Assembly: GCA_021851465.1 (NCBI GenBank)
Contig: JAJZDL010000024.1
Location: 1 to 19,059 of the forward strand
Direction: 5' to 3'
Length of the DNA: 19,059 bases
From: Acidobacteriota bacterium
GTDB taxonomy: Bacteria > Acidobacteriota > Terriglobia > Terriglobales > Acidobacteriaceae
Below, in pieces: positions 1 through 6,893 of this stretch. The notes below the pieces were generated by a model, which saw nothing but the letters and a program-made list of their open reading frames with translations, did no database searches and was not told the DNA's origin. Numbering within the stretch: the stretch's first letter is position 1; the number at the start of each line of letters is the position of its first letter. The translations under genes and the position numbers were made by a program.

Positions 1-336
1 CGCGTGCGCGCCGATCTGCGCGGTGGACGCGATGACGGCGGTGGGATGGATACCGGGAGCGTAGGCCGGGGCTTCATAGAGAAATTCGAGGGCGCGGGCG
101 AAGGCGAGATAGGGATTGGCGATGCGCAGCGTTGCAGCGGCGATGGGGCCGAACGATGGCTCAACCAGAACAGCGGTGGCGCGGGTGGTGCGGGCGAGCG
201 GCGTGTACTTGGGGTTGGCGACGAAGGCGAGCTGGCCGGGGCGGGCGTCTTCCAGGCCGGCGGCGGAGGTGACCTCGGCGTTGGGATCGCCATCGAGGGC
301 AGCGCCGAGATAGGCGGCAAGGTCGCAGAGCTTCAT
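1..336 (-). CDS. lpxD: UDP-3-O-acylglucosamine N-acyltransferase, N-terminal part (runs off left edge)
   Basis: LpxD adds the second, N-linked hydroxyacyl chain to UDP-3-O-acylglucosamine in lipid A synthesis, in the cytoplasm. Reading leftwards from the ATG at 336 gives 112 open codons with no stop before the window edge, so the 3' part is missing. The protein starts MKLCDLAAYLGAALDGD and carries the LpxD N-terminal uridine-binding domain pattern: an AGLEDARPGQLAFVANPKY block near residues 25-43, an AVLVEP strand, and NPYLAFARALEFLY. The end, HPTAVIASTAQIGAHA, looks like the first hexapeptide-repeat coil of the left-handed beta helix. The catalytic histidine of the helix lies outside the window. 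No good Shine-Dalgarno sequence precedes the ATG. It shows that this organism makes lipopolysaccharide. The family call is from recognised motifs and is fairly secure. Confidence 0.85.
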   Translation of the reverse strand, partial: MKLCDLAAYLGAALDGDPNAEVTSAAGLEDARPGQLAFVANPKYTPLARTTRATAVLVEPSFGPIAAATLRIANPYLAFARALEFLYEAPAYAPGIHPTAVIASTAQIGAHA

Positions 337-412
337 GGAGGAATTGTAGTGGAGAGCCGGCGATTGCGAGTTGAAGGATGTCGGTTGACGACCGGCAGCC
401 CTCGATCAATGC

Positions 413-445
413 GAAAGAAAAGGCTGCGCGGAAACCCGCACAGCC
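413..445 (-). terminator. Intrinsic terminator of the lipoprotein gene
   Basis: Read on the minus strand, a 10-bp stem GGCTGTGCGG / CCGCGCAGCC (one G-T pair) with a GTTT loop is followed directly by TTTTCTTTC. It lies 43 bp past the stop of the lipoprotein gene and before the lpxD start, so it should separate the two transcripts. Confidence 0.8.
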
Positions 446-487
446 CGTGCTGCACAATGCCAAAAAATTACATGAAGCTGAGGAAAA

Positions 488-1513
488 TCAGTGGATTGCC
501 ATTCCGGTTGAGACGGCATAGGTCGCTGAAGTTGTGATTGTCGCGGTTGGCGAAACGTTGCCGGTCGCGGTCGAGGCAAATTCGTATACGACGTCTGTCC
601 CACCGACGCTGCCTGTGGTCGAGTCGCCGACGAAGACATTGCCAGCGCCATCCACCTGGACCTGCCACGGATTGATCAGGTGGGTATTGGAACCGGCAAT
701 GACACGCGTGGCCGAGGCGGTTCCGGTTGAGGCGGCCGAGAAGACCGCTACCTCAGCATTGCCGTTGCTGTCCTTGCCAGCGGCATAGAGGTTTCCGCTG
801 GCATCGGCTGAAAGCGACGCAATGTTCATCTCAGTGGCGGGAATGATCGTGCGCAGAGCCAGCGTTCCCGTCGCATATCCCGCACCGTACACGGCAATCA
901 TGTTGTGGCTGTCCGTCAACGAAACGGGGACCGTGACATAGAGGTTTCCGCTCTGGTCCGTCGCCATTGCGGTCGTCAGGCCCGACAGCGTCACCGCCGG
1001 CGTGGCCGCGCCGGAGGCCCCTGCGGTAAAGCGCAGCAGCGTCCCTCCGGTCAACATCACATATACGTTGCCGCTACTGTCCACCATAATTCCCGTCGGC
1101 TGCGCGTTGATCGCCGTGGAAGTAAAGGTGCGCATGGTCGCCGTGACCGCGCCTCCGGTAGAGTTCGACGACGCTGCATACTCGTTGACTGTATAACTTG
1201 TACTGCCGCTTGCGGTCGATTGATCGACCGTATACAGGTTGCCGCTGGCATCCGTAGCCAGCCCGATAAACACATTGCCGCTCGGCCCATTCACCGTCGA
1301 AGTAAGAGTGCCCGATGAGTTGGACATCGAGTAGCTCGATGAATTGGCGGTCGCGTAGCCATAAATGCTGGGATCGGGGTTGGAAACATAGGCCGTACTA
1401 GCGCCGCCCGAGCTGTTGTATGAGTTGGGAGGGCTGGAGTAGCCTCCGCAGCCAGCCGCAGCCAGCATGGCCACGGTTAAGATCGAAACGGGAATTTTGC
1501 TGAAATTTTTCAT
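488..1513 (-). CDS. Exported lipoprotein with NHL/beta-propeller-like repeats
   Basis: The 341-residue protein starts MKNFSKIPVSILTVAMLAAAGCGG: a basic start, a hydrophobic stretch and a lipobox-like AAGC, so Cys22 is probably lipidated. The ATG at 1513 was chosen because GGAGGA stands six bases upstream and the signal peptide begins there; an in-frame start at 1735 would add 74 residues lacking signal features. After a Ser/Asn/Tyr-rich linker, short repeats recur: DASGNLYTV, DSSGNVYVM, DQSGNLYVT, DASGNLYAA and DGAGNVFVG. Each has the D-x-x-G-N-[LV]-[YF] core typical of NHL or SBBP-type beta-propeller blades, suggesting a propeller of about five to six blades. Such proteins are usually surface-bound or periplasmic; ligand and role cannot be told from sequence. 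A strong intrinsic terminator follows. Confidence is high for the gene and lipidation, low for function. Confidence 0.8.
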   Translation of the reverse strand: MKNFSKIPVSILTVAMLAAAGCGGYSSPPNSYNSSGGASTAYVSNPDPSIYGYATANSSSYSMSNSSGTLTSTVNGPSGNVFIGLATDASGNLYTVDQSTASGSTSYTVNEYAASSNSTGGAVTATMRTFTSTAINAQPTGIMVDSSGNVYVMLTGGTLLRFTAGASGAATPAVTLSGLTTAMATDQSGNLYVTVPVSLTDSHNMIAVYGAGYATGTLALRTIIPATEMNIASLSADASGNLYAAGKDSNGNAEVAVFSAASTGTASATRVIAGSNTHLINPWQVQVDGAGNVFVGDSTTGSVGGTDVVYEFASTATGNVSPTATITTSATYAVSTGMAIH

Positions 1514-1557
1514 AGGTCTCCTCCGTAGACACTTGTTCGTCCTCCGCCGGGAGGGGT

Positions 1558-1570
1558 ACAAGACTCTTGT
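1558..1570. promoter_or_regulatory. Perfect short palindrome upstream of the lipoprotein gene
   Basis: ACAAGA-C-TCTTGT is a perfect 6+6 inverted repeat centred about 50 bp upstream of the lipoprotein ATG at 1513. It could be an operator, but no regulator binding such a site is known to me, and no convincing -35/-10 pair was found beside it. It may be chance. Confidence 0.2.
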
Positions 1571-1735
1571 CGTCTGTGCGGGGCCCAATTGCTGGATTGC
1601 AGGAACTTCACTGCATCGTACTCGCTGGGGTGTTGATGGCGCATGCAGAGAAACGGTTGCCTCCCTGGCTTCTCCCTCTGGGGAAAGATCGGGTGGGTTT
1701 GCTTCCACGCGGCCACGCCGCTGGAGAAGCCGCAT

Positions 1736-2278
1736 TCAGTTGGGGCGGGAGGCGGGGTCGATGGGGAGGCGGAAGAGCTCGTCCTGCAGGTCTTCTTTGG
1801 AGGGACGTTCGGGACGGGGCGGACGGCGGGAGGGCGCGGTGATAACGGCGAGGATCTGGAGTTCGGCGATGGCTGTTCGGGGGACGTAGACGCGCTGCGT
1901 GTTGGAGCGAGTGTCCGGCGGGGCGAGGAAGAGGCCGTCGTCTTCGGCGAGGGCATCGAGGAGAGACCGGTCGGTGGGTGCGAGGCCTTCGAGGAGATCG
2001 CCGGAGCGGAAGGTAAGGCGGAGCCAGAGGCCCTCGGAGCGGGGACGGGCGAGGAAGGCCCGGCGGGTGAGGCGCTCGGGGTTGACGGGGTCGGCGAGGT
2101 TGAAGTCGCGGACGTAGCAGATGGTCTTGATGTCGTTGATTGGCAGGGAGATAATGCGACCCGAGAGATCGAGGAGGCCGATCGTACTATTGCCCGCGAA
2201 GGCGGCTTGGGGCAGGTAGCCGGGGAGTACGTCTGCTGTAAAGCGGCGTACGAGGACTTTTTTAGGCGAATTGGACAT
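1736..2278 (-). CDS. Conserved-looking protein of unknown function
   Basis: From the ATG at 2278 the product is 180 residues, starting MSNSPKKVLVRRFTADVLPGYL and ending in a Pro/Arg-rich tail. I do not recognise a named function. An N-terminal KKVLVRR strand, a DLSGRIISLPINDIKTICYVRDF block (residues about 38-60) and a WLRLTFRSGDLLEGL block (about 85-99) suggest two small beta-rich, Sm- or PilZ-like barrel units. Proteins with this look are common in Acidobacteria (from memory). There is no signal peptide or membrane segment, so it is probably cytoplasmic. An in-frame ATG at 2314 would add 12 residues (MVVRPPSHGTEP); neither start has a clear ribosome binding site, and 2278 is preferred because the similarity to the family style starts there. 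The gene stands alone, read away from the CCA enzyme gene. Confidence 0.7.
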   Translation of the reverse strand: MSNSPKKVLVRRFTADVLPGYLPQAAFAGNSTIGLLDLSGRIISLPINDIKTICYVRDFNLADPVNPERLTRRAFLARPRSEGLWLRLTFRSGDLLEGLAPTDRSLLDALAEDDGLFLAPPDTRSNTQRVYVPRTAIAELQILAVITAPSRRPPRPERPSKEDLQDELFRLPIDPASRPN

Positions 2279-2585
2279 GGGCTCGGTGCCGTGAGACGGC
2301 GGTCTGACGACCATCTGGCTATGGTCTGGCTATGGCCTGGGGCGATTGTCGCATGGGATGGGTGGCGGCGCTACGAAAAAGGTGCAAATAGGCTGGTCAA
2401 AGCCGCGACCCCATGCTAGAATGGAGCCTTGTGCGGCGCATTCAATGTGGATGCAAATTATTTATTTTCTGTGGTTTATGTTCAATCTTCGAGTGGCAAT
2501 GAGGTTGATTCACACCTTCTGTCCGATACTGGCTCAGGATGGCGGGAGAGACCCGGCGGCGACCGGATGGAGAGACGCGTAGCGT
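2279..2585. other. Divergent intergenic region with an AT-rich patch and a tandem repeat
   Basis: This space separates the unknown minus-strand gene from the plus-strand CCA-type gene and must hold both promoters. Around 2453-2490 there is an AT-rich patch (AAATTATTTATTTTC) that contrasts with the GC-rich surroundings and fits a promoter for the plus-strand gene, but no good -35/-10 pair can be assigned. Two copies of TCTGGCTATGG lie at 2314-2335. Small open frames here lack ribosome binding sites and coding character. Confidence 0.4.
2314..2335. repeat. Two tandem copies of an 11-bp unit
   Basis: TCTGGCTATGG occurs twice head to tail, followed by a partial third copy (CCTGG). It lies just upstream of the minus-strand gene that starts at 2278 and overlaps its alternative start at 2314. 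It may be a binding site or simple slippage. Confidence 0.5.
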
Positions 2586-4460
2586 ATGGCCGACTATATC
2601 TACCTGCTTGAGAACCGTCTGTCCGAGGCCCAGAAGAGAGCGCTGTTATCGGTACGCGAGGTCGCCCGCACCAAGGGGCTGACGGTGTTTCTTGTGGGTG
2701 GGGCGGTGCGCGACCTGACCAGCGGGTCTCCGGTGCGCGACCTGGATATAGCCGTTCAAGGGAACGCCCTGAAGCTGAAGAAGGATCTACAGAAGGCCGG
2801 AGCTGTCGTCACTGGCGAGATGGAGGCGTTGCAGTCCCTGTTTGTGTGTTTTCCGGGCAATGTGCGGATGGAGGTGGGCAGCACACTCTCTGCGACGTAT
2901 CCCAAGCCGGGGAAGCCTGTGCTGAAGGCGACGACGATCCTGGACGACCTGCGGCGACGGGATTTTACGGCCAACGCGATGGCGCTGTCGCTGAACTCGG
3001 GGTCGTATGGGTTGTTGATGGATCCGTTGAACGGAGTGGCGGACATCGAGAACCGGGAGCTGCGTCTGGTGAGCAACTACGGGTTTATCGAGGAGCCGGT
3101 GCGGCTGGTGCGGGCGGCGCGGTTTTCGGCGCGTTTGGGTTGGCAGATGGAAGAGAAGACGCAGGCGCGCTACCAGACTGCCAAGGCCGAGGGGTATATC
3201 TCCGCGCTCCAGGGCTTCCATCGTGGGTATGAGGCCGAAGAGATCGTGCATGAAGAAGATCCGCTGCGCGTGATGCGACGGCTGGAGCAGGAGGGCTGGC
3301 TGAAGCGCCTTGTGCCGACGTGGGGGGCGGCGAAGGTGAATGTGGCGGAGTTGGAGAAGCTGCGCGAGGCGCAGGCGCGGTTGCAGATGCAGGGCATCCA
3401 TGCGGATCCGTCGGCGGCGCAGTTCCCGCTGCTGACGGCGAAGATGCCGGCCAAGGACGTCAAGGCGCTGAAGAAGAGCTTTCCGCGGCAGGGGTTTGTC
3501 GCTGAGATCGAGGCCCTGGAGGGCGAGGCGAAGCGGTTTGCCGCGGAGCTTGGTTCGAAGCAGGCGACGAAGCCGTCGGCGACGTGGAAGCTGCTGATGG
3601 CGGCGCGGCCGGAGGCGGTGTTGTGGGCCGCGTATTCGACCAAGAACGCGGCGCTGCAGGCGAAGTTCCAGAACTTCTACACGGAGTGGCCGCAGGCACG
3701 GCAGAGGATTCCCTATACGCTGATGCAGGAGATGCGGATCGTTGCCGGAATGGAAGGGTTCGATGAGTTGCTGGAGAAGCTGTTCTTTGAGTTGATGGAC
3801 GGGCGGCTGGGCACGGAGGAGGAGATGAAGGCGTTTCTGGAGCCGCACTCCCCGCCTGCGCCACCGCCTACGGTTCATGCTCGGCGTGCGCGCGCGCCGA
3901 AGAAGGAAGCGAAGGCGAAGGTGCGCAAGAAGACCGAAGCGGACGAGGGGCTGGCCGAGGAGTTGGCGGCTGCGGATGGCAGCGCCACGGCCCCTGGCGA
4001 TGCGGCGGCAAAACAAGAGTTGGCGGATGCGGCGGTGAAGGCTGTCGGGCGCAATGCGGAGGCATCGAAGGCGGTTGCCCCGAAGGTTGCAGCGAAACCG
4101 GATGCCGCGGCCAAGCGCACGCAGTCGGCGAAGGGAGCCCCCAGCAAGGCGAATGCGGCAAAGGCCACTTCGACTAAGGCTTCCGTGGCGAAGCCTGTTG
4201 CCAAGAAGGCCGCCAAGAAAGTCGTTGCCAAGAAGGTTGCGCCAAAACGGGTTGCCGTTGTGAGAGCGAAGGCCGGCCCTGCGGTGCGGCGCTCCGGCAA
4301 GGCTGCGGGCAAGAGAAGCTCCACGGAGGGTGCGGCAAAGGCGCCGTCCAAGCCTGCGGCCAAGACAGCCGCGAAGGCCGCGCGGAAGCCCTCCGCGAAG
4401 GTGCGCGCAAAGAGCGCGGCCAAACCATCCACAAAGAGAACATCGGCGAAAAAACGATAG
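2586..4460 (+). CDS. cca: CCA-adding enzyme / poly(A) polymerase family nucleotidyltransferase with histone-H1-like tail
   Basis: The enzyme would add or repair the 3' CCA end of tRNAs, in the cytoplasm. Class II nucleotidyltransferase motifs are present in order: LVGGAVRDL (residues 36-44), the metal-binding pair D52 and D54 in RDLDIAV, RRRDFTANAMA (123-133), LMDPLNGVADI, and FIEEPVRLVRAARFSARLGW near 167-186. The last matches the nucleotide-selecting EDxxR motif but reads EEPVR (E169-R173). HEEDPLRVMRRLEQEGWL further on resembles the neck/body helices. From about residue 430 to 624 the protein is an Ala/Lys/Arg/Pro/Ser-rich tail with many KKAAKK-, AAKPS- and AKKR-like units, resembling bacterial histone-H1-like proteins; the whole is about 190 residues longer than usual. 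GGAGAG lies 11 bases before the ATG, a slightly long spacing. It is the only plus-strand gene in this part. Poly(A) polymerase is the main alternative. Confidence 0.85.
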   Translation: MADYIYLLENRLSEAQKRALLSVREVARTKGLTVFLVGGAVRDLTSGSPVRDLDIAVQGNALKLKKDLQKAGAVVTGEMEALQSLFVCFPGNVRMEVGSTLSATYPKPGKPVLKATTILDDLRRRDFTANAMALSLNSGSYGLLMDPLNGVADIENRELRLVSNYGFIEEPVRLVRAARFSARLGWQMEEKTQARYQTAKAEGYISALQGFHRGYEAEEIVHEEDPLRVMRRLEQEGWLKRLVPTWGAAKVNVAELEKLREAQARLQMQGIHADPSAAQFPLLTAKMPAKDVKALKKSFPRQGFVAEIEALEGEAKRFAAELGSKQATKPSATWKLLMAARPEAVLWAAYSTKNAALQAKFQNFYTEWPQARQRIPYTLMQEMRIVAGMEGFDELLEKLFFELMDGRLGTEEEMKAFLEPHSPPAPPPTVHARRARAPKKEAKAKVRKKTEADEGLAEELAAADGSATAPGDAAAKQELADAAVKAVGRNAEASKAVAPKVAAKPDAAAKRTQSAKGAPSKANAAKATSTKASVAKPVAKKAAKKVVAKKVAPKRVAVVRAKAGPAVRRSGKAAGKRSSTEGAAKAPSKPAAKTAAKAARKPSAKVRAKSAAKPSTKRTSAKKR

Positions 4461-4590
4461 GCCGGATAGTTTGCCCCAGGCCAATTGCGCAGGACCGTTT
4501 GCGCAGAAGCCAGCCATCGGCGGCCTTGCCCGCGTTGCAGCGTGCGCTTGAGAGCATTTTTACCGATGATGCATTGCTGCGCGTTAGGAA

Positions 4591-4629
4591 CAGAATGCGG
4601 GGGCTCTTCGCTGCGCTCAGAATGACAGC
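4591..4629 (-). repeat. Intergenic repeat with TGTCATTCT core, copy 1
   Basis: On the minus strand this reads CTGTCATTCTGAGCGCAGCG followed by AAGAGCCCCCGCATTCTG. It shares the TGTCATTCT start and the GAAGA(G/A)(C/T)CCCCG(C/T)ATT end with the element at 12125-12172. It lies in the space between the convergent CCA-type and oxidase-subunit genes. Elements of this wording are, from memory, very frequent between genes in Terriglobia genomes; only two copies can be seen here. The rest of 4461-4661 holds no gene and no clear terminator. Confidence 0.6.
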
Positions 4630-4661
4630 TTTTATTTCTCTATAACAACTGTAAAGATGCT

Positions 4662-5447
4662 CTATTGGCGGAAGGCGAGCAGGGCGAAGAGGCAGAGCCA
4701 CAGCGCGGCCATGGCGTGCCAGTACCAGGCGGTGCAATCGACCAGGATCTGGCGGTCTTCGATGCTCTTGAAGGCGAAGAGGCCCAACAGCGCGGCGACC
4801 AGGGCGACGACGCCGGCGACGAGATGGACTGCGTGGGCGCAGGTGAGGATGTAGAAGGAGTGGCCGCTGTTGCCGCTGGCCTGAAAGCCGACTCCCTGGA
4901 GCGCAAGCTGGCGCCATGCAAGAACCTGGCCGGCGAGAAAGAGCGCGCCGAGGAGGAGGGTTGCAAGCAGCCAGGGAAGGGCGCGGCGCGAGGTGGGCTT
5001 GCCCAAGCCGAACCACTCCTCCATGGCGTCGATGGGGTGGAACATGTGCCGGCGGGCGATCTCCACGGTGAGCGAACTGAGCAGCAGGACGGCGGTGTTG
5101 AGCCAGAGCACCGGAGGGACGGCGACGGGCAACCAGGCATCGATGGAGTAGCGGTTGTAGGCGTCGATGTGGCCTGCGTTGCGGGAGACGGAGAAGACGC
5201 TGACGATCCCGATGAAGAAGAGGAAGACGGCACCAAGGGCGAAGAAGAGGCCGAGGCGGTAGGCGACAAGGCGCTGGCCGGGGCGGTGCGCGCGGCCGGG
5301 ACGCTCGTCCCAGTTGTCGTTGTCGCCCCCTCCGCCGGTGCGTTTGAGGCCTCCGCCGTTGGGCGGTCTGCGACCATGGCCTCCATCGTCCTCCAGGGAG
5401 TGGCGGGGGCGGCGTTCAATCTCGGGGGGTGGGATGGTTGTCGGCAT
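4662..5447 (-). CDS. Heme-copper oxidase subunit III-like membrane protein
   Basis: Subunit III stabilises the terminal oxidase in the cytoplasmic membrane and lines an oxygen path; it holds no metal. The 261-residue protein has a hydrophilic Pro/Gly/Arg-rich start (residues 1-58), then five hydrophobic segments at about 63-88, 107-128, 158-178, 197-223 and 239-259, as in the 5-helix CyoC/CoxC type. Family marks are E129 in SSLTVEIARR, the SGHSFYILTCAHAVHLVAG block (191-212) and WYWHAMAALWLCLF (241-254). GAGGTGA stands just before the ATG at 5447. The DUF167 gene ends 33 bp upstream on the same strand, so they are probably co-transcribed. No subunit I, II or IV gene is in the window, so the partner oxidase must be encoded elsewhere. 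A nitric-oxide-reductase-associated NorE-like protein is a less likely alternative. Confidence 0.8.
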   Translation of the reverse strand: MPTTIPPPEIERRPRHSLEDDGGHGRRPPNGGGLKRTGGGGDNDNWDERPGRAHRPGQRLVAYRLGLFFALGAVFLFFIGIVSVFSVSRNAGHIDAYNRYSIDAWLPVAVPPVLWLNTAVLLLSSLTVEIARRHMFHPIDAMEEWFGLGKPTSRRALPWLLATLLLGALFLAGQVLAWRQLALQGVGFQASGNSGHSFYILTCAHAVHLVAGVVALVAALLGLFAFKSIEDRQILVDCTAWYWHAMAALWLCLFALLAFRQ

Positions 5448-5480
5448 CCGTTCACCTCGCGCACGCGCGCTGTGTCGAGC

Positions 5481-5813
5481 TTACTCGGATTGGCCTGGCG
5501 GTGCCACTGTGGATGCAAGGAGCCTTGGGTGGCGGTGGAGTTCGGCGGCGGAGAGGCCGACGATGCGCAGGGTCTTGCTGCGGCTGGCGGCCCCACTGAG
5601 CAGTGCGACGCGGGCGCGCGGGATGCGGAGCTCATCGGCGAGGAAGGCGATGAGGGCCTGGTTGGCGCGGCCATCGGTGGGCGGCGTCGTGAGCGAGACT
5701 TTGAGCGCGCCGTTGTGGATGCCGACGATGGCGTTGCGCCGCGCTCCGGGATGGACTCGCACGGGGAGGGTGCAGCCATCGGAGTGATCGCGGATTGCAA
5801 GGGTGGCGGCCAT
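5481..5813 (-). CDS. DUF167 (YggU-like) protein
   Basis: A 110-residue protein with the full DUF167 pattern: LPVRVHPGARRNAIVGIHNG (residues 16-35), ALKVSLTTPPTDGRANQALI (36-55) and a late SGAASRSKTLRIVGL. The family is small, soluble and widespread; its biochemical role is not established. The ATG at 5813 gives the usual family length and starts just before the first conserved strand, but no Shine-Dalgarno sequence precedes it. It lies 33 bp ahead of the oxidase subunit III gene and 97 bp after the exported-protein gene, all on the same strand. The C-terminal extension (HRHPRLLASTVAPPGQSE) is a little longer than usual. Confidence 0.85.
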   Translation of the reverse strand: MAATLAIRDHSDGCTLPVRVHPGARRNAIVGIHNGALKVSLTTPPTDGRANQALIAFLADELRIPRARVALLSGAASRSKTLRIVGLSAAELHRHPRLLASTVAPPGQSE

Positions 5814-5910
5814 TGGGGGTGGTGGATCGTCGAGCACTACGCTCAGTTGAAGAGTATGCCGGCGTGGGATGCCTTGCCAGGGCAGCAGCAGAGCGCATCC
5901 GGGTGAAGGG

Positions 5911-6828
5911 TCAGGGTTGTTGCCTTTGCTGCAGTTGCTGCTGCAAGCGAAGCAACTTCTCGCGGTGCTTGCGGATGTAGTGTGCAGCGACGTCGGGGTA
6001 GAACTCGCGCACCGCGCTGAGGCCGACATCGCGCATGACCGAATAGCCGAACTTGGTGGCGAGCGCCTCGAAGGTGGTGGCGGAGGGCGGGTAGTATGCC
6101 TGGGAGAAGACCTGAGTGAGCACCTTGCCGCCGAGGCCGGCGATGTTGGGTGTGTTTCGCCCGCCGTAGGTGCGCGCGACGGCCTGTTGGCTGATGACGT
6201 AAAACACGCGGGTCACGATGCGGTGGGGGCTGCCCAGCGCGTAGTAACGGGTGTCTTCGTGGAGGGCGCTGGAGAGCAGCCAAGCGGAGAGGTAGGTGTT
6301 GTCGGTCTTGTCGAGGAAGCCGCGCCAGGCATAGTCGGTAAAGCCTTCCGGCCCCTTGCCGAAGACGGGGTGCGTGTTGATGCCTTCGGCGCTCAGAGAG
6401 GTGAGGCCGAGAAAGATGAAGCTGGAGTAGTCGAGCGCCTGTTGGTTGGCGACGGTCAAGTTGTACTTCCAGCCCGGCGGTGGGGCGGACGCGCCGCCGG
6501 AGACGGTGCGGAAGTTCGGCATCAGCCCCAGAATTCGCTGGGGTTCCCGGCGTTCGAGCGGAACGGGATTGGCGTTGGCGTCTGCTGGGCCCTTGACGGC
6601 AGGGTTCGTCATGCCATCGCTCTGGACGGGAGTTGGGCTTTCGGTCTGCGGGTCGAGTGCAAGCGACGAACTTTCCGTCCCGGCATCCGCGGCGCGCATC
6701 TGCACAACGGACAGAGGCGCATCCGGCAAGGTAGACGGAAACTGCTCGGCGAGCAGAAGCGGCGGGCATGCGAGGAGCATGGCGACGCAGGCAAGTGCGT
6801 ACAGATAGACCCCGATCGGAAGGGGCAT
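5911..6828 (-). CDS. Exported protein of unknown function, probable acidobacterial envelope family
   Basis: The 305-residue product from the ATG at 6828 starts with a hydrophobic signal segment (GVYLYALACVAMLLA and on to LLLAEQ near residue 28), so it is exported. After a variable Pro/Ser/Asp-rich region, the second half carries SAWLLSSALHEDTRYYALG, an R-V-F-Y-V-I-S-Q stretch, NIAGLGGKVLTQVFSQAYYPP and TKFGYSVMRDVGLSAVREFYPD. This order (an HxDxRYY block, then an Ala/Gly stretch ending in YYP) resembles a family of exported acidobacterial proteins thought to be outer-membrane associated; that is recall, not a search. The end is Gln-rich (LQQQLQQRQQ). Start 6828 has GGAG six bases upstream. 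An alternative ATG at 6894 overlaps the trxB stop as TAATG, which would mean translational coupling. Either way it follows trxB in one operon. Confidence 0.75.
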   Translation of the reverse strand: MPLPIGVYLYALACVAMLLACPPLLLAEQFPSTLPDAPLSVVQMRAADAGTESSSLALDPQTESPTPVQSDGMTNPAVKGPADANANPVPLERREPQRILGLMPNFRTVSGGASAPPPGWKYNLTVANQQALDYSSFIFLGLTSLSAEGINTHPVFGKGPEGFTDYAWRGFLDKTDNTYLSAWLLSSALHEDTRYYALGSPHRIVTRVFYVISQQAVARTYGGRNTPNIAGLGGKVLTQVFSQAYYPPSATTFEALATKFGYSVMRDVGLSAVREFYPDVAAHYIRKHREKLLRLQQQLQQRQQP

Positions 6829-6893
6829 GCGCCGCGCTCCGGCACGACAACCAAGGCGCCTAAATCGACGGTGCGGAGTGAAGATCTCCGCCA

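Noticed and set aside
1514..1735. Possible riboswitch in the leader of the lipoprotein gene
   Set aside because: No known aptamer core could be matched; only a short palindrome and a ribosome binding site are clear.
2787..4517. A minus-strand open frame of 576 codons opposite the CCA-type gene
   Set aside because: Its product is almost only Arg, Leu, Gly and His, and the plus strand shows ordered catalytic motifs.
4665..5906. A plus-strand open frame of 413 codons spanning the oxidase subunit, DUF167 and the space after them
   Set aside because: It is Glu/Gly/Ala-rich without domains and runs antisense across two recognised genes.
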